Shown here in pieces: positions 7,460 through 15,241 of a stretch of 64,000 bases of DNA. The notes below the pieces were generated by a model. That model did no database searches. It saw only the letters and a list, made by a program, of their open reading frames with translations, and was not told the origin of the DNA. Within the stretch, counting starts at the first letter, position 1, and every line of letters starts with the position of its first letter. The stretch is taken from the NCBI GenBank assembly GCA_963723745.1, contig CAVRRZ010000001.1:930001-994000 (forward strand). Reading direction: 5' to 3'. The translations under genes and the position numbers were made by a program. This DNA comes from CAVRRZ01 sp963723745 (GTDB taxonomy: Bacteria > Actinomycetota > Actinomycetes > Mycobacteriales > Geodermatophilaceae).

Positions 7460-9154
7460 ATGCACCGCCGGGTGCTGGCGCACGACTGGGCCGCCACGGC
7501 GGCCGGCCCGCTGGAGAGCTGGTCGCCCACGGTGCTGACCGCGGCCAGCACCTGCCTGTCCTCCCGCGTGCCGATGCTGCTGATGCTCGGGCCCGAGCTG
7601 GTCATGGTCTACAACGACGCCTACGGCGACATCCTGGGCGCCCGTCATCCCGAGGCGCTGGGTGGCACCGTGCCGGAGGTGTGGCCGGACGTCTGGTCGG
7701 AGGTCGCCCCGCGGGTGGACCGCACCTTCGCCGGCCACTCGACCTACGACGAGAACCTCCCCCTCCCGATGACCCGGCGCGGGTTCGAGGAAGAGGCCTG
7801 GTTCACCTTCAGCTACAGCCCGGTGCGCGAGCCGGACGGCCGGGTGACGGCGATCCTGGACACGACCGTCGAGACCACGCAGTCGGTTCTCGCCGTCCGG
7901 CGGTTGAGCGTGCTGGAGCGGCTGGGCTCGCTGCCCCGCTCGCGCACCGGGAGCGCGACCGAGGCCTGCGCGGCGGCCCTCGCCGTCCTAGGCCGGCACC
8001 CCGCGGACTGTCCGCTCGCGGTGGCCTACCTGGTGCGGCGGGACGGCCGGACGCTGCGGGCCGCGGCCGGGCACGGCACCGGTTTCGGGGGTTCCCTCGG
8101 GGACGCGGCGGAGACGTGGGTGCGTGAGGCCATCGCCACGCGTGCCCCGGTGACCGTCAGCGGGCTGGCGGCGCAGTACCCGCAGCTGTGCCGGCTGCCG
8201 GCCGGCCCACTGGGCGAGGCCGACGTCGACACCGTCGTCACGCTGCCCATGACGCTGGCCGGCCGGGACGGGCCGGTCGGGGCCCTGGTCGTGGGCGTGA
8301 GCCCGCGGCTGCGGCTCGACGACGAGTACCGGGTGTTCCTCCAGCTCCTCGCCGGCCACGTCGCCGCAGCGGTCAACGACGCGCGGGCGCTCAAGAGCGA
8401 CCTCGAGCGGGCCGACGAGCGGTCGGCGGTGGAGCGCGCCCGCACCCGGTTCTTCAGCGACGTCGCCCTGACCCTGCAGCGGGCGGTGCTCGGGCCGACG
8501 CGCCTGCCACCGGGCTTCGCGGCCCACTACGCGCCGGCCACGCGCTCCCTGGAGGTCGGCGGGGACTGGTACGACGTCGTCGACCTCCAGGACGGCAGCT
8601 ACGGGATCGTCGTGGGGGACGTCGTCGGACGCGGGCTGGACGCGGCTGCCGTCATGGGCCAGCTGCGCAGCGCCGGACGCGCGCTGCTGCTGCAGAGCCG
8701 GTCGCCGGCGCAGGTGCTCGGTGCGCTCGACACGTTCGCCGCACAGGTGCCCGGTGCTGCCTGCAGCACGGTCTTCTGCGCGGTCGTCGACCCCCGCAGC
8801 GGCCGGCTCCGCTACAGCAACGCCGGTCACCTGCCGGCCCTCGTGGGGGACCGTGACGGTGCGGTGCGCCTGCTCGGGGACGCCGCCGGCCTGCCCCTCG
8901 CCGTCCAGCAGGAGGGACCGCGACCGCAGGTCGAGGTGACCCTCGCCGCCGACGACACGCTGCTGCTCTACACCGACGGACTGGTCGAGCGGCGCGACGC
9001 CGACCTGGACGAGGGCGTCGCCCGGGCCGCCGCCGCCCTCGCTGCGGCCCGCCGGCTGCCGCCGGACCAGGTGGTGGGCGCGCTGACCGGGGAGCTGCTC
9101 GTCGGCACCCGTGACGACGACGTCGCGCTGCTGGTCTACCGCCCGTCCGCCTGA
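7460..9154 (+). CDS. PAS-GAF-SpoIIE (PP2C-type) serine phosphatase
   Basis: At least 564 residues: a PAS-like sensor domain (about 10-145), a GAF domain (about 150-310), a short coiled linker (KSDLERADERSAVERAR) and a C-terminal SpoIIE/RsbU-type PP2C phosphatase (about 355-560) with the metal-site motifs GGDWYDVV, VVGDVVGRG, SNAGHLPA and LYTDGLVE. Such proteins dephosphorylate anti-anti-sigma (STAS) proteins; two STAS genes lie at 31 kb. The ATG at 7460 is the first canonical start, but the frame is open upstream to 7403 and encodes LNRDLVRLFADESATD, which looks like the family's usual N-terminus. The true start may be CTG at 7412 behind GAGGGGG. Confidence 0.85.
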   Translation: MHRRVLAHDWAATAAGPLESWSPTVLTAASTCLSSRVPMLLMLGPELVMVYNDAYGDILGARHPEALGGTVPEVWPDVWSEVAPRVDRTFAGHSTYDENLPLPMTRRGFEEEAWFTFSYSPVREPDGRVTAILDTTVETTQSVLAVRRLSVLERLGSLPRSRTGSATEACAAALAVLGRHPADCPLAVAYLVRRDGRTLRAAAGHGTGFGGSLGDAAETWVREAIATRAPVTVSGLAAQYPQLCRLPAGPLGEADVDTVVTLPMTLAGRDGPVGALVVGVSPRLRLDDEYRVFLQLLAGHVAAAVNDARALKSDLERADERSAVERARTRFFSDVALTLQRAVLGPTRLPPGFAAHYAPATRSLEVGGDWYDVVDLQDGSYGIVVGDVVGRGLDAAAVMGQLRSAGRALLLQSRSPAQVLGALDTFAAQVPGAACSTVFCAVVDPRSGRLRYSNAGHLPALVGDRDGAVRLLGDAAGLPLAVQQEGPRPQVEVTLAADDTLLLYTDGLVERRDADLDEGVARAAAALAAARRLPPDQVVGALTGELLVGTRDDDVALLVYRPSA

Positions 9155-9197
9155 ACCCGGACGGCCTCGGCGCGGAGCCGGCACCTCCGGATTTTGC

Positions 9198-9249
9198 TTG
9201 ACACTTCAATGAAGGGGCGTAGTCTCGACGTGGTTATTTGAAGTCTCAA
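9198..9249 (+). promoter_or_regulatory. Promoter and possible operators of the VOC gene
   Basis: TTGACA (9198-9203), a 16-bp spacer and TAGTCT (9220-9225) form a good housekeeping-type promoter. The spacer contains the dyad CTTCA-A-TGAAG (9204-9214), and a second dyad TTGA-N4-TCAA lies just downstream at 9238-9249. Two TTCA/TGAA dyads around a promoter suggest control by a dimeric repressor, for instance of the MarR type; no such gene is adjacent. Confidence 0.55.
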
Positions 9250-9327
9250 GCACTGGAAGCCGGCCATGCGCATCGCCCAGCCGGTCGGCTCCATCGGCTG
9301 ACCGCCCCCTCCAGAAGGAGCATCGCC

Positions 9328-9843
9328 GTGACCGTCGCCGCCGTCCGCCTCAACCACGCCGTCCTGTTCGTGAGCGACCTCGAGCGGTCGCTGGCCTTCT
9401 GGACCGGCGTGTTCGGGATGCAGATCGTGGCCCGGGAGCCGCGGGCGAACGCCGCATTCCTGCGGCTACCGCGCTCGGGCAACCACCACGACCTGGGCCT
9501 GTTCGGCCTCGGCGCCGGGGTGCCGCCCCGGCAGCGGGGAACCGTGGGCCTGTACCACCTGGCCTGGCAGGTCGACACCGTCGACGAGCTGGAGCAGGCG
9601 CGGCTCACGCTGGCCGAACACGGCGCGTTCACCGGGGAGTCCAGCCACGGCGCGACGAAGAGCGTCTACGGCATCGATCCCGACGGCAACGAGTTCGAGG
9701 TCATGTGGATGCTGCCCCGCGCCTCGTGGGGAGCGTACGAGAACGCCGCGCCCGTCGACCGGCTCGACCTGGCCGGCGAGGTGGCGCGGTGGTCGGGAGT
9801 CGGCACGGCGCGCGAGCTCGTCCCGCTCGCCGCCGAGGGGTGA
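9328..9843 (+). CDS. VOC-family (glyoxalase/extradiol dioxygenase-like) metalloenzyme
   Basis: A 171-residue protein with two beta-alpha-beta-beta-beta modules. A facial triad of metal ligands is visible: His10 (RLNHAVLFV), His77 (LYHLAWQV) and Glu124 (NEFEVMW), the 2-His-1-Glu pattern of extradiol ring-cleavage and related VOC enzymes. DPDGNEFEVMW is the typical C-terminal signature. The GTG start at 9328 has AGAAGGAG 7 bp upstream; longer in-frame starts lie in the promoter. Substrate unknown; a catechol-type or glyoxalase-like reaction is possible. Confidence 0.8.
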   Translation: MTVAAVRLNHAVLFVSDLERSLAFWTGVFGMQIVAREPRANAAFLRLPRSGNHHDLGLFGLGAGVPPRQRGTVGLYHLAWQVDTVDELEQARLTLAEHGAFTGESSHGATKSVYGIDPDGNEFEVMWMLPRASWGAYENAAPVDRLDLAGEVARWSGVGTARELVPLAAEG

Positions 9844-9861
9844 GGCCCTGAGGACGGCGGC

Positions 9862-10965
9862 CTACGCGCGGACGATCGCGGCCACCGGGCCACCACCCGA
9901 CGGGCCCTGGTGCACCGCGGCCACCGAGACGAACACCGCGGGGTCCCCGGTGACCGACGCCGCCACGCCGCCGACGCAGGCCTTGATCTGCCGGTGCCAG
10001 TGGACGTCGGAGTCGTCGAGCATCGCGTTGCGACGTCCGCGGACCTTGCCGTCCGGTGCGGCCTCGCACTTGAGGAAGACGTTGACCAGTCGGTCGCCGA
10101 GGTCGGTGGGGTGCGGTCGGTCGGGCAGGTCGAGGCCGGCGTCGCGGATCGCGGCCCAGATGCCGTCCTGGTCGAGGGCGTCCGTCATCACCGAGTGGCC
10201 GACCCGGTAGCTGCCGCCGTGGCCACGGGCGTTGCCGACGACGACGATCTGCGCCCGGTCGAGCTCCACGCCCGACGAGCACGAGGCCACCGACGAGTAC
10301 AGCGACAGGTCGCGCATGACCTGGTCCTGCGTCGGCATCTCGATCTCGCCCAGGGCGACCGCGATGCCCAGCGCCGTCGTCCCGTTGGACAGGTCCATCG
10401 AGCCGTGCGGCTCGTCGTAGTAGGTCGTCTGCCCGCGCTCGTGCGCGTCGCGGATCGTGTCGATGGTCAGCAGCGGCGTCTTGGTCTGCACGTAGTGGAC
10501 GTCGGCCGGGTCGGTGATGCCGGCCTCGGCCATGGCCGCGCGGACGGCGGCGGCCACCTTCTCGACCATGGCGATCCGGCCGATGTCCTCGGGCATCAGG
10601 ACGTCGCTCATCGCGAACCCGACGGTCAGCCGCGGCTCGTCGGTCGGGTCCACCGCGTCCTCGGGGAGGGTGGCGAAGACGGTGGCGTGCGGGCTGATCA
10701 CGCCGTCCGTACCGCCGGACCAGACGATGGGGATCTGCTTGACCTCGTCGGCCGAGCGGGTGCCCTTCGCCATGAGCACCTCCCGGAAGGCGCGGTCGGC
10801 GATGATCCGCGTGTAGTCGTTGACGCCACCGTTGCCCTCGGTCTTGCCGATGACGGCGACCACCCGGTCGGCCGCCATGACGCCGCCGTCGATGAGCGCG
10901 GCCAGTTCGGACGCGTCGCTCACGTTGTGCAGCGGGATCTTGCGGACCTCGATCGGTGCGGGCAT
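9862..10965 (-). CDS. Ring-opening amidohydrolase (barbiturase / cyanuric acid hydrolase family)
   Basis: A 367-residue enzyme with the family's internal threefold repeat. Three Ser-Lys pairs can be read: Lys41/Ser83 (SGGTDGVISPH), Lys162/Ser230-231 (VASCSSGVEL) and Lys299/Ser356 (GPSGGGP), matching the layout known for AtzD, TrzD and barbiturase. The family hydrolyses a cyclic amide: barbiturate to ureidomalonate (oxidative pyrimidine breakdown) or cyanuric acid to carboxybiuret. Actinobacterial members are mostly thought to be barbiturases. GAGAGGAG precedes the ATG, only 4 bp after the arcC stop, so it is co-transcribed with carbamate kinase. Family certain, substrate inferred. Confidence 0.88.
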   Translation of the reverse strand: MPAPIEVRKIPLHNVSDASELAALIDGGVMAADRVVAVIGKTEGNGGVNDYTRIIADRAFREVLMAKGTRSADEVKQIPIVWSGGTDGVISPHATVFATLPEDAVDPTDEPRLTVGFAMSDVLMPEDIGRIAMVEKVAAAVRAAMAEAGITDPADVHYVQTKTPLLTIDTIRDAHERGQTTYYDEPHGSMDLSNGTTALGIAVALGEIEMPTQDQVMRDLSLYSSVASCSSGVELDRAQIVVVGNARGHGGSYRVGHSVMTDALDQDGIWAAIRDAGLDLPDRPHPTDLGDRLVNVFLKCEAAPDGKVRGRRNAMLDDSDVHWHRQIKACVGGVAASVTGDPAVFVSVAAVHQGPSGGGPVAAIVRA

Positions 10966-10969
10966 GCGC

Positions 10970-11947
10970 TCACTCCTCTCTCTGCAGGACCGTGCCGACC
11001 GCGTCGGAGGTGACGGCGGCGTCGATGTTCTCGAGGGAGGTGATGACGGCGCGGCGTCCGGCCCCGGGGTCGCCCTCCACGAAGCGGAGCACGGCCTCGA
11101 CCTTGGGCCCCATGCTGCCGCGGGCGAACTCGCCGGCGGCGGCGTGCCGGCGCAGCTCCGCGACCGTGACCCGGCCCAGCGGGCGTTGCGCCGGGGTGCC
11201 GAAGCCGACCATCACGTGCGTCACGTCGGTGGCCAGGACCAGCACGTCGGCGCCGAGCTCGTGCGCGAGCATCGCGGCGGTGAGGTCCTTGTCGATCACG
11301 GCCTCCACGCCGCGCAGGGCCCTTCCGCCGGGGGAGGGCTGGACGGCATCGGCGTCGACGTCGGTGACCGGGATGCCGCCGCCTCCGGCACAGACGACGA
11401 CGAACCCGGCGGCGACCAGCGCCTCGATCGCGGGCACGTCGACGACGGAGCGCGGCTCCGGTGAGGCGACCACGCGCCGCCAGCCCTTCACGCCCCGGTC
11501 CTCCCAGATCTGGCCGTGCGCGATGAACTGCTCCGCCAGCTCCCTCGGGAGAAACCGGCCGATCGGCTTGGTCGGCTCCCGGAAGCCCGGGTCGCCGGCG
11601 TCGACGAGGGTGCGGGTGACCAGCCCCGCCGTGCGCCGGTCCACTCCCCGCCGCGCGAGGGCGGCGTCCAGCTCGTCGGTCAGCGTGAAGGCGATGGTCG
11701 CCTGGGTCTGGGCCACGCACCAGTCCAGCGGGACGGGCGGCACCACGTGCGCGGCGAGCTCGTTCTTGACCAGCAGGTTGCCGACCTGCGGGCCGTTGCC
11801 GTGGGTGAGGACGACGTCGACGCCGGCGGCGACGACGTCGGCGATGTGACCCGACGCCGTGACGAGCGCGTCGCGCTGGGCTGCGGGGGTGGCCGAGCCG
11901 TCGGGTCCGGTCATGGCGTTGCCGCCCAGCGCGATGACCGTCCTCAC
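10970..11947 (-). CDS. arcC: Carbamate kinase
   Basis: A 325-residue amino-acid-kinase-fold enzyme that interconverts carbamoyl phosphate + ADP and carbamate + ATP. Motifs: N-terminal VIALGGNA, LTHGNGPQVG, the PVPLDWCVAQTQA segment, FREPTKPIG, CAGGGGIPV and VIDKDLTAA. The GTG at 11947 is chosen because it gives the conserved short N-terminus and because TACGGT lies 7 bp upstream (leaderless); another GTG exists at 11968. It is first in an operon with the barbiturase-type gene, not with arginine deiminase, which is 41 kb away in this window. Confidence 0.92.
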   Translation of the reverse strand: MRTVIALGGNAMTGPDGSATPAAQRDALVTASGHIADVVAAGVDVVLTHGNGPQVGNLLVKNELAAHVVPPVPLDWCVAQTQATIAFTLTDELDAALARRGVDRRTAGLVTRTLVDAGDPGFREPTKPIGRFLPRELAEQFIAHGQIWEDRGVKGWRRVVASPEPRSVVDVPAIEALVAAGFVVVCAGGGGIPVTDVDADAVQPSPGGRALRGVEAVIDKDLTAAMLAHELGADVLVLATDVTHVMVGFGTPAQRPLGRVTVAELRRHAAAGEFARGSMGPKVEAVLRFVEGDPGAGRRAVITSLENIDAAVTSDAVGTVLQREE

Positions 11948-11954
11948 CGCGCCG

Positions 11955-11983
11955 ACCGTAGCGGCCACTCTCTTAGTGGTGAA
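11955..11983 (-). promoter_or_regulatory. arcC-barbiturase operon promoter (leaderless)
   Basis: On the minus strand TTCACC (11978-11983) and TACGGT (11955-11960) are separated by 17 bp, and the GTG start follows 7 bp after the -10 box. This fits a leaderless mRNA. Confidence 0.5.
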
Positions 11984-11995
11984 GTAGTTCGGCCG

Positions 11996-12844
11996 TCAGC
12001 GGCGCCAGAAGTCGAACCTGTCGCGCCCGGGTCTGAAGCCGGCCGCCTCGACGACGTCGACCGCGAGGTCGAACCGCTGGCCCACCGCGGCGGCCTGGTG
12101 GGCGTCGCTGCCGAAGCTGACGGCCGCGCCGCCCTCCTCCCGGAACCAGCGCACCTGGTCGACGGAGGCCAGCGGGCTGCTCGTGTTGACCTCGAGCGCC
12201 CGGCCGGTGCCGGCGAGTGCCCGGAACACCGCGCGGTACTCCTCCTCGAACTCCTTCTCGACGTACCGCTCGGATCCGCCCGGCCAGTAGCGACGGGGGA
12301 AGTCGACGTGCGCGAGGACCTGGAAGACGTCGCTGGACTCGACCATGCGGACCAGCTCGGCCAGGTAGCGGCGCATCGTCCGCGCGGGCTCGGGATAGAG
12401 CAGCCGCCCCACGCCGACCAGCCGGTCGCCGTCGGGGAGGGAGTGCAGCGAGCCGAGGATGCGGTCGACGGGGCCGGCGCGCAGGTGGGCGGCGATGCTC
12501 GCCGCGAACAGGTGCGGCTCGCCGGCCTCGACGCCGGACAGGATGCGCAGGTCCGGGAAGCGGTCGCGGCACTCGGCGAGCTCCGCGGCGTAGCCCTGGA
12601 CGTCGATCGGCTGCTGGCGCGCCGAGTGCCGGTGGGTGAGGCCCTCGGTGGTGGCGCGGTCGTCCTCGGTCCAGACCGTGAAGTCCAGGTGCTCGGTGAA
12701 CGCGATCGCGGGCAGCCCCTGCGCGATCGCCCGCTCGCACGCCTTGCGCATGGTGGCGGTGTCGGCGGTGTCCCAGGACCAGTGGGTGTGGACGTGGTTG
12801 TCCGGGGGTCTGTGAGGTGCTCGACCGCGGGCCTGGGATCGCAT
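11996..12844 (-). CDS. PHP-domain phosphoesterase (histidinol-phosphatase-like)
   Basis: A 282-residue protein of the PHP metal-dependent phosphoesterase family. Metal-binding motifs are visible in order: DNHVHTHWSWD near the N-terminus, FTEHLDF, SGVEAGEP, LGSLHS, LAHVDFPRRYW and, near the end, SFGSDAHQA. Family members dephosphorylate histidinol phosphate or similar metabolites; here a dedicated histidine-pathway role cannot be claimed because no his genes are nearby. The ATG has GGGAGGAG upstream. It is divergent from recQ across 79 bp. Confidence 0.8.
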   Translation of the reverse strand: MRSQARGRAPHRPPDNHVHTHWSWDTADTATMRKACERAIAQGLPAIAFTEHLDFTVWTEDDRATTEGLTHRHSARQQPIDVQGYAAELAECRDRFPDLRILSGVEAGEPHLFAASIAAHLRAGPVDRILGSLHSLPDGDRLVGVGRLLYPEPARTMRRYLAELVRMVESSDVFQVLAHVDFPRRYWPGGSERYVEKEFEEEYRAVFRALAGTGRALEVNTSSPLASVDQVRWFREEGGAAVSFGSDAHQAAAVGQRFDLAVDVVEAAGFRPGRDRFDFWRR

Positions 12845-12894
12845 CGCCTGTGGATTCTCCTCCCGGGTCCACAGGCTCCGCCGGTCGGTGTCCG

Positions 12895-12917
12895 CTGTCG
12901 GACTCCCTGCCTACTGT
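12895..12917 (+). promoter_or_regulatory. recQ promoter, PafBC-like and leaderless
   Basis: TACTGT (12912-12917) lies 6 bp before the ATG, fitting a leaderless transcript. Eight bp upstream, CTGTCGGAC (12895-12903) matches 6 of 9 positions of the mycobacterial RecA-independent DNA-damage motif TTGTCRGTG-N8-TANNNT with the exact 8-bp spacer. Damage control by a PafBC-type activator is inferred. Confidence 0.4.
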
Positions 12918-12923
12918 CGTGAC

Positions 12924-15182
12924 ATGACCACCGCGGCTTCTCCACCCGGCCCGCCGATCGCACCTGCGTCCTCCCTGCTCCCCGAGGCGCTCGAGGTCCT
13001 GCGCGAGCTGACCGGCCGCAGCGACGCGGAGTTCCGCGAGGGGCAGGACGCCGCCGTGGCCGCGCTCGTCGAGCGGTCCGAGCGCGCGCTGGTCGTCCAG
13101 CGCACCGGTTGGGGCAAGTCGGCGGTGTACTTCGTGTCCACCGCGCTGCTGCGCCGCCGGGGCCGCGGTCCGACACTGCTGGTCAGCCCGCTGCTCGCGC
13201 TGATGCGCGACCAGGTCGCCGCGGCGGCCCGGGCCGGCATCCGCGCGGTGGAGATCTCCAGCGCCAACGCCACGGAATGGGACGACGTGGCCGCCCGCCT
13301 GGCCGCCGACGACGTCGACGTGCTGCTCGTGTCGCCGGAGCGGCTGACCAACCCGAGGTTCCGCGAGGAGCAGCTGCCGGGGCTGGTCGCGCGGTGCGGC
13401 CTGCTCGTGGTCGACGAGGCGCACTGCGTGTCCGACTGGGGCCATGACTTCCGGCCCGACTACCGCCGCATCCGTGACCTGCTCGGCCGGCTGCCCGCGG
13501 GCACGCCCGTCCTCGCCACCACCGCGACGGCCAACGAGCGGGTGGTCGAGGATGTGGCGGAGCAACTCGGTGCCAGTGGCGCCGACGGCGGGGCGGCCCC
13601 GGTGACCGTCGTGCGCGGGCCGCTCGCCCGCGACTCGCTGCGCCTGGGCGTCCTGCGGCTGCCGTCGGACCGGGCGCGGCTGGCCTGGCTGGCCGCGCAC
13701 CTCGGTGACCTGCCGGGCAGCGGCATCGTCTACACGCTGACCGTCGCCGCGGCCGAGGAGACCGCGGCGCTGCTGCGCGACGCCGGCCACGAGGTGCGCG
13801 CCTACACCGGCCGCCTCGACGACGCCGATCGCAAGGACGCCGAGGAGGCACTTCGGTCCAACTCCGTGAAGGCGCTGGTCGCCACCTCGGCGCTCGGCAT
13901 GGGCTTCGACAAGCCCGACCTCGGGTTCGTCGTCCACCTGGGAGCGCCGTCGTCCCCGGTGAGCTACTACCAGCAGGTCGGCCGTGCCGGCCGCGCCGTG
14001 GAGCACGCCGACGTGCTGCTGCTGCCCGGTCCCGAGGACATCGCGATCTGGCAGTGGTTCGCCACGTCCTCCATGCCGCGCGAGGACCACGCGGCCGCCG
14101 TGCTGACGGCGATGGCCGACGGCCGGGCCTGGTCGGTGGCGCGCCTGGAGACGGTCGCCGACATCCGCCGCTCGCGGCTGGAGCTGCTGCTCAAGGTGCT
14201 CGCCGTCGACGGCGCGGTCGAGCGCGTGCAGGGCGGGTGGCGGGCGACCGGGCAGCCCTGGGTCTACGACGCCGACCGCTACGCGCGCGTCACGCGGACC
14301 CGGGAGGCGGAACAGCGGGCGATGCTCGACTACGCCCGGCCGGTGGACCGGGCCGGCTGCCGCATGGCGTTCCTGCAGGCGGCGCTCGACGACGCCACCG
14401 CGACGCCGTGCGGCCGGTGCGACGTGTGCGCCGGTCCCTGGTACCCGACCGAGGTGCCTCCGGCCGCCGCCGAGGCCGCTTCCGCCGCGCTCGACCGGCC
14501 GGGCGTCGAGCTGGCCCCACGAGCGATGTGGCCCACCGGCGCCGACCGGCTCGGCGTCGCCGTGAAGGGCAAGATCCCGCCGTCCGAGCAGATGGAGACC
14601 GGCCGGGCGGTCGCGCGGCTCACCGACCTCGGGTGGGGGCAGCGGCTGCGGAACCTGCTCGGCGACGACGGAATCGGTGGAGTGGTCGAGCTGGAGGCCC
14701 CCGGCCTCGAGGAGGACCCGGACGCCGCGCTGGACGGACCGGTCCGCTCCGTGCCCGGCGACACCCCTCCGGACGACGACCTGGTGCGTGCCTGCGCGCG
14801 GGTGCTGGCCGCCTGGGACTGGGCGCAGCGACCCGGAGCGGTCGTCGCCGTCCCCTCGCGCCGGCGCCCGCGACTCGTCCAGGGCGTCGCCGAGGGACTG
14901 GCCCGCATGGGCCGGCTGCCCTACCTGGGCACCCTCGACCTCGCGCACGGCGGCCCGACCGGCAGTCCCGGCGGCAACAGCGCCTTCCGCCTGGCCGCGG
15001 TCTGGGACCGCCTGGTGGTCGGCCCCGACCTGCGGCGCGCCCTGGCCGAGCTCGGCGAGGTCCCGGTGCTGCTCGTCGACGACCTGGCCGACTCCCGCTG
15101 GACGATGACGGTGGCCGGCCGCGAGCTCCGGCGGGCCGGCGCGTCGGCCGTGCTGCCCTTCGCGCTGGCGCTCACCGCCTGA
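12924..15182 (+). CDS. recQ: RecQ-family DNA helicase with C-terminal phosphoribosyltransferase-like domain
   Basis: A 752-residue SF2 helicase. The Q-motif region FREGQDAAV, Walker A-type TGWGKSAVY, DEAH box VVDEAHCVSDWGHDFR, motif III TTATAN and motif VI QQVGRAGR fill about residues 30-360. A zinc-binding segment with CRMAFLQAA and CGRCDVC follows (about 475-510). The last ~140 residues (GAVVAVPSRRRP ... VLLVDDLADSRWTMT) look like a ComF/PRTase fold with a PRPP-loop-like VDDLADSRWT. The start at 12924 matches a -10 box 6 bp upstream. Likely unwinds DNA in recombination repair; the role of the tail is unknown. Confidence 0.88.
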   Translation: MTTAASPPGPPIAPASSLLPEALEVLRELTGRSDAEFREGQDAAVAALVERSERALVVQRTGWGKSAVYFVSTALLRRRGRGPTLLVSPLLALMRDQVAAAARAGIRAVEISSANATEWDDVAARLAADDVDVLLVSPERLTNPRFREEQLPGLVARCGLLVVDEAHCVSDWGHDFRPDYRRIRDLLGRLPAGTPVLATTATANERVVEDVAEQLGASGADGGAAPVTVVRGPLARDSLRLGVLRLPSDRARLAWLAAHLGDLPGSGIVYTLTVAAAEETAALLRDAGHEVRAYTGRLDDADRKDAEEALRSNSVKALVATSALGMGFDKPDLGFVVHLGAPSSPVSYYQQVGRAGRAVEHADVLLLPGPEDIAIWQWFATSSMPREDHAAAVLTAMADGRAWSVARLETVADIRRSRLELLLKVLAVDGAVERVQGGWRATGQPWVYDADRYARVTRTREAEQRAMLDYARPVDRAGCRMAFLQAALDDATATPCGRCDVCAGPWYPTEVPPAAAEAASAALDRPGVELAPRAMWPTGADRLGVAVKGKIPPSEQMETGRAVARLTDLGWGQRLRNLLGDDGIGGVVELEAPGLEEDPDAALDGPVRSVPGDTPPDDDLVRACARVLAAWDWAQRPGAVVAVPSRRRPRLVQGVAEGLARMGRLPYLGTLDLAHGGPTGSPGGNSAFRLAAVWDRLVVGPDLRRALAELGEVPVLLVDDLADSRWTMTVAGRELRRAGASAVLPFALALTA

Positions 15183-15201
15183 TCCGGCTCCCTGTCCACA
15201 G

Positions 15202-15235
15202 GGTTTCGCACACATGTGCGAAACCGGAGTAGCGT
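15202..15235 (+). promoter_or_regulatory. alkB promoter with LexA-like palindrome
   Basis: 15202-15225 is an 11-bp-arm inverted repeat with a 2-nt centre, core TCGCAC-N4-GTGCGA. It resembles the actinobacterial SOS box TCGAAC-N4-GTTCGA except for one symmetric base change. The -10-like TAGCGT (15230-15235) follows, and the ATG of alkB is 6 bp further, so the palindrome would cover the -35 region of a leaderless promoter. A repressor site is likely; LexA itself is a guess. Confidence 0.5.
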
Positions 15236-15241
15236 GCCCCC

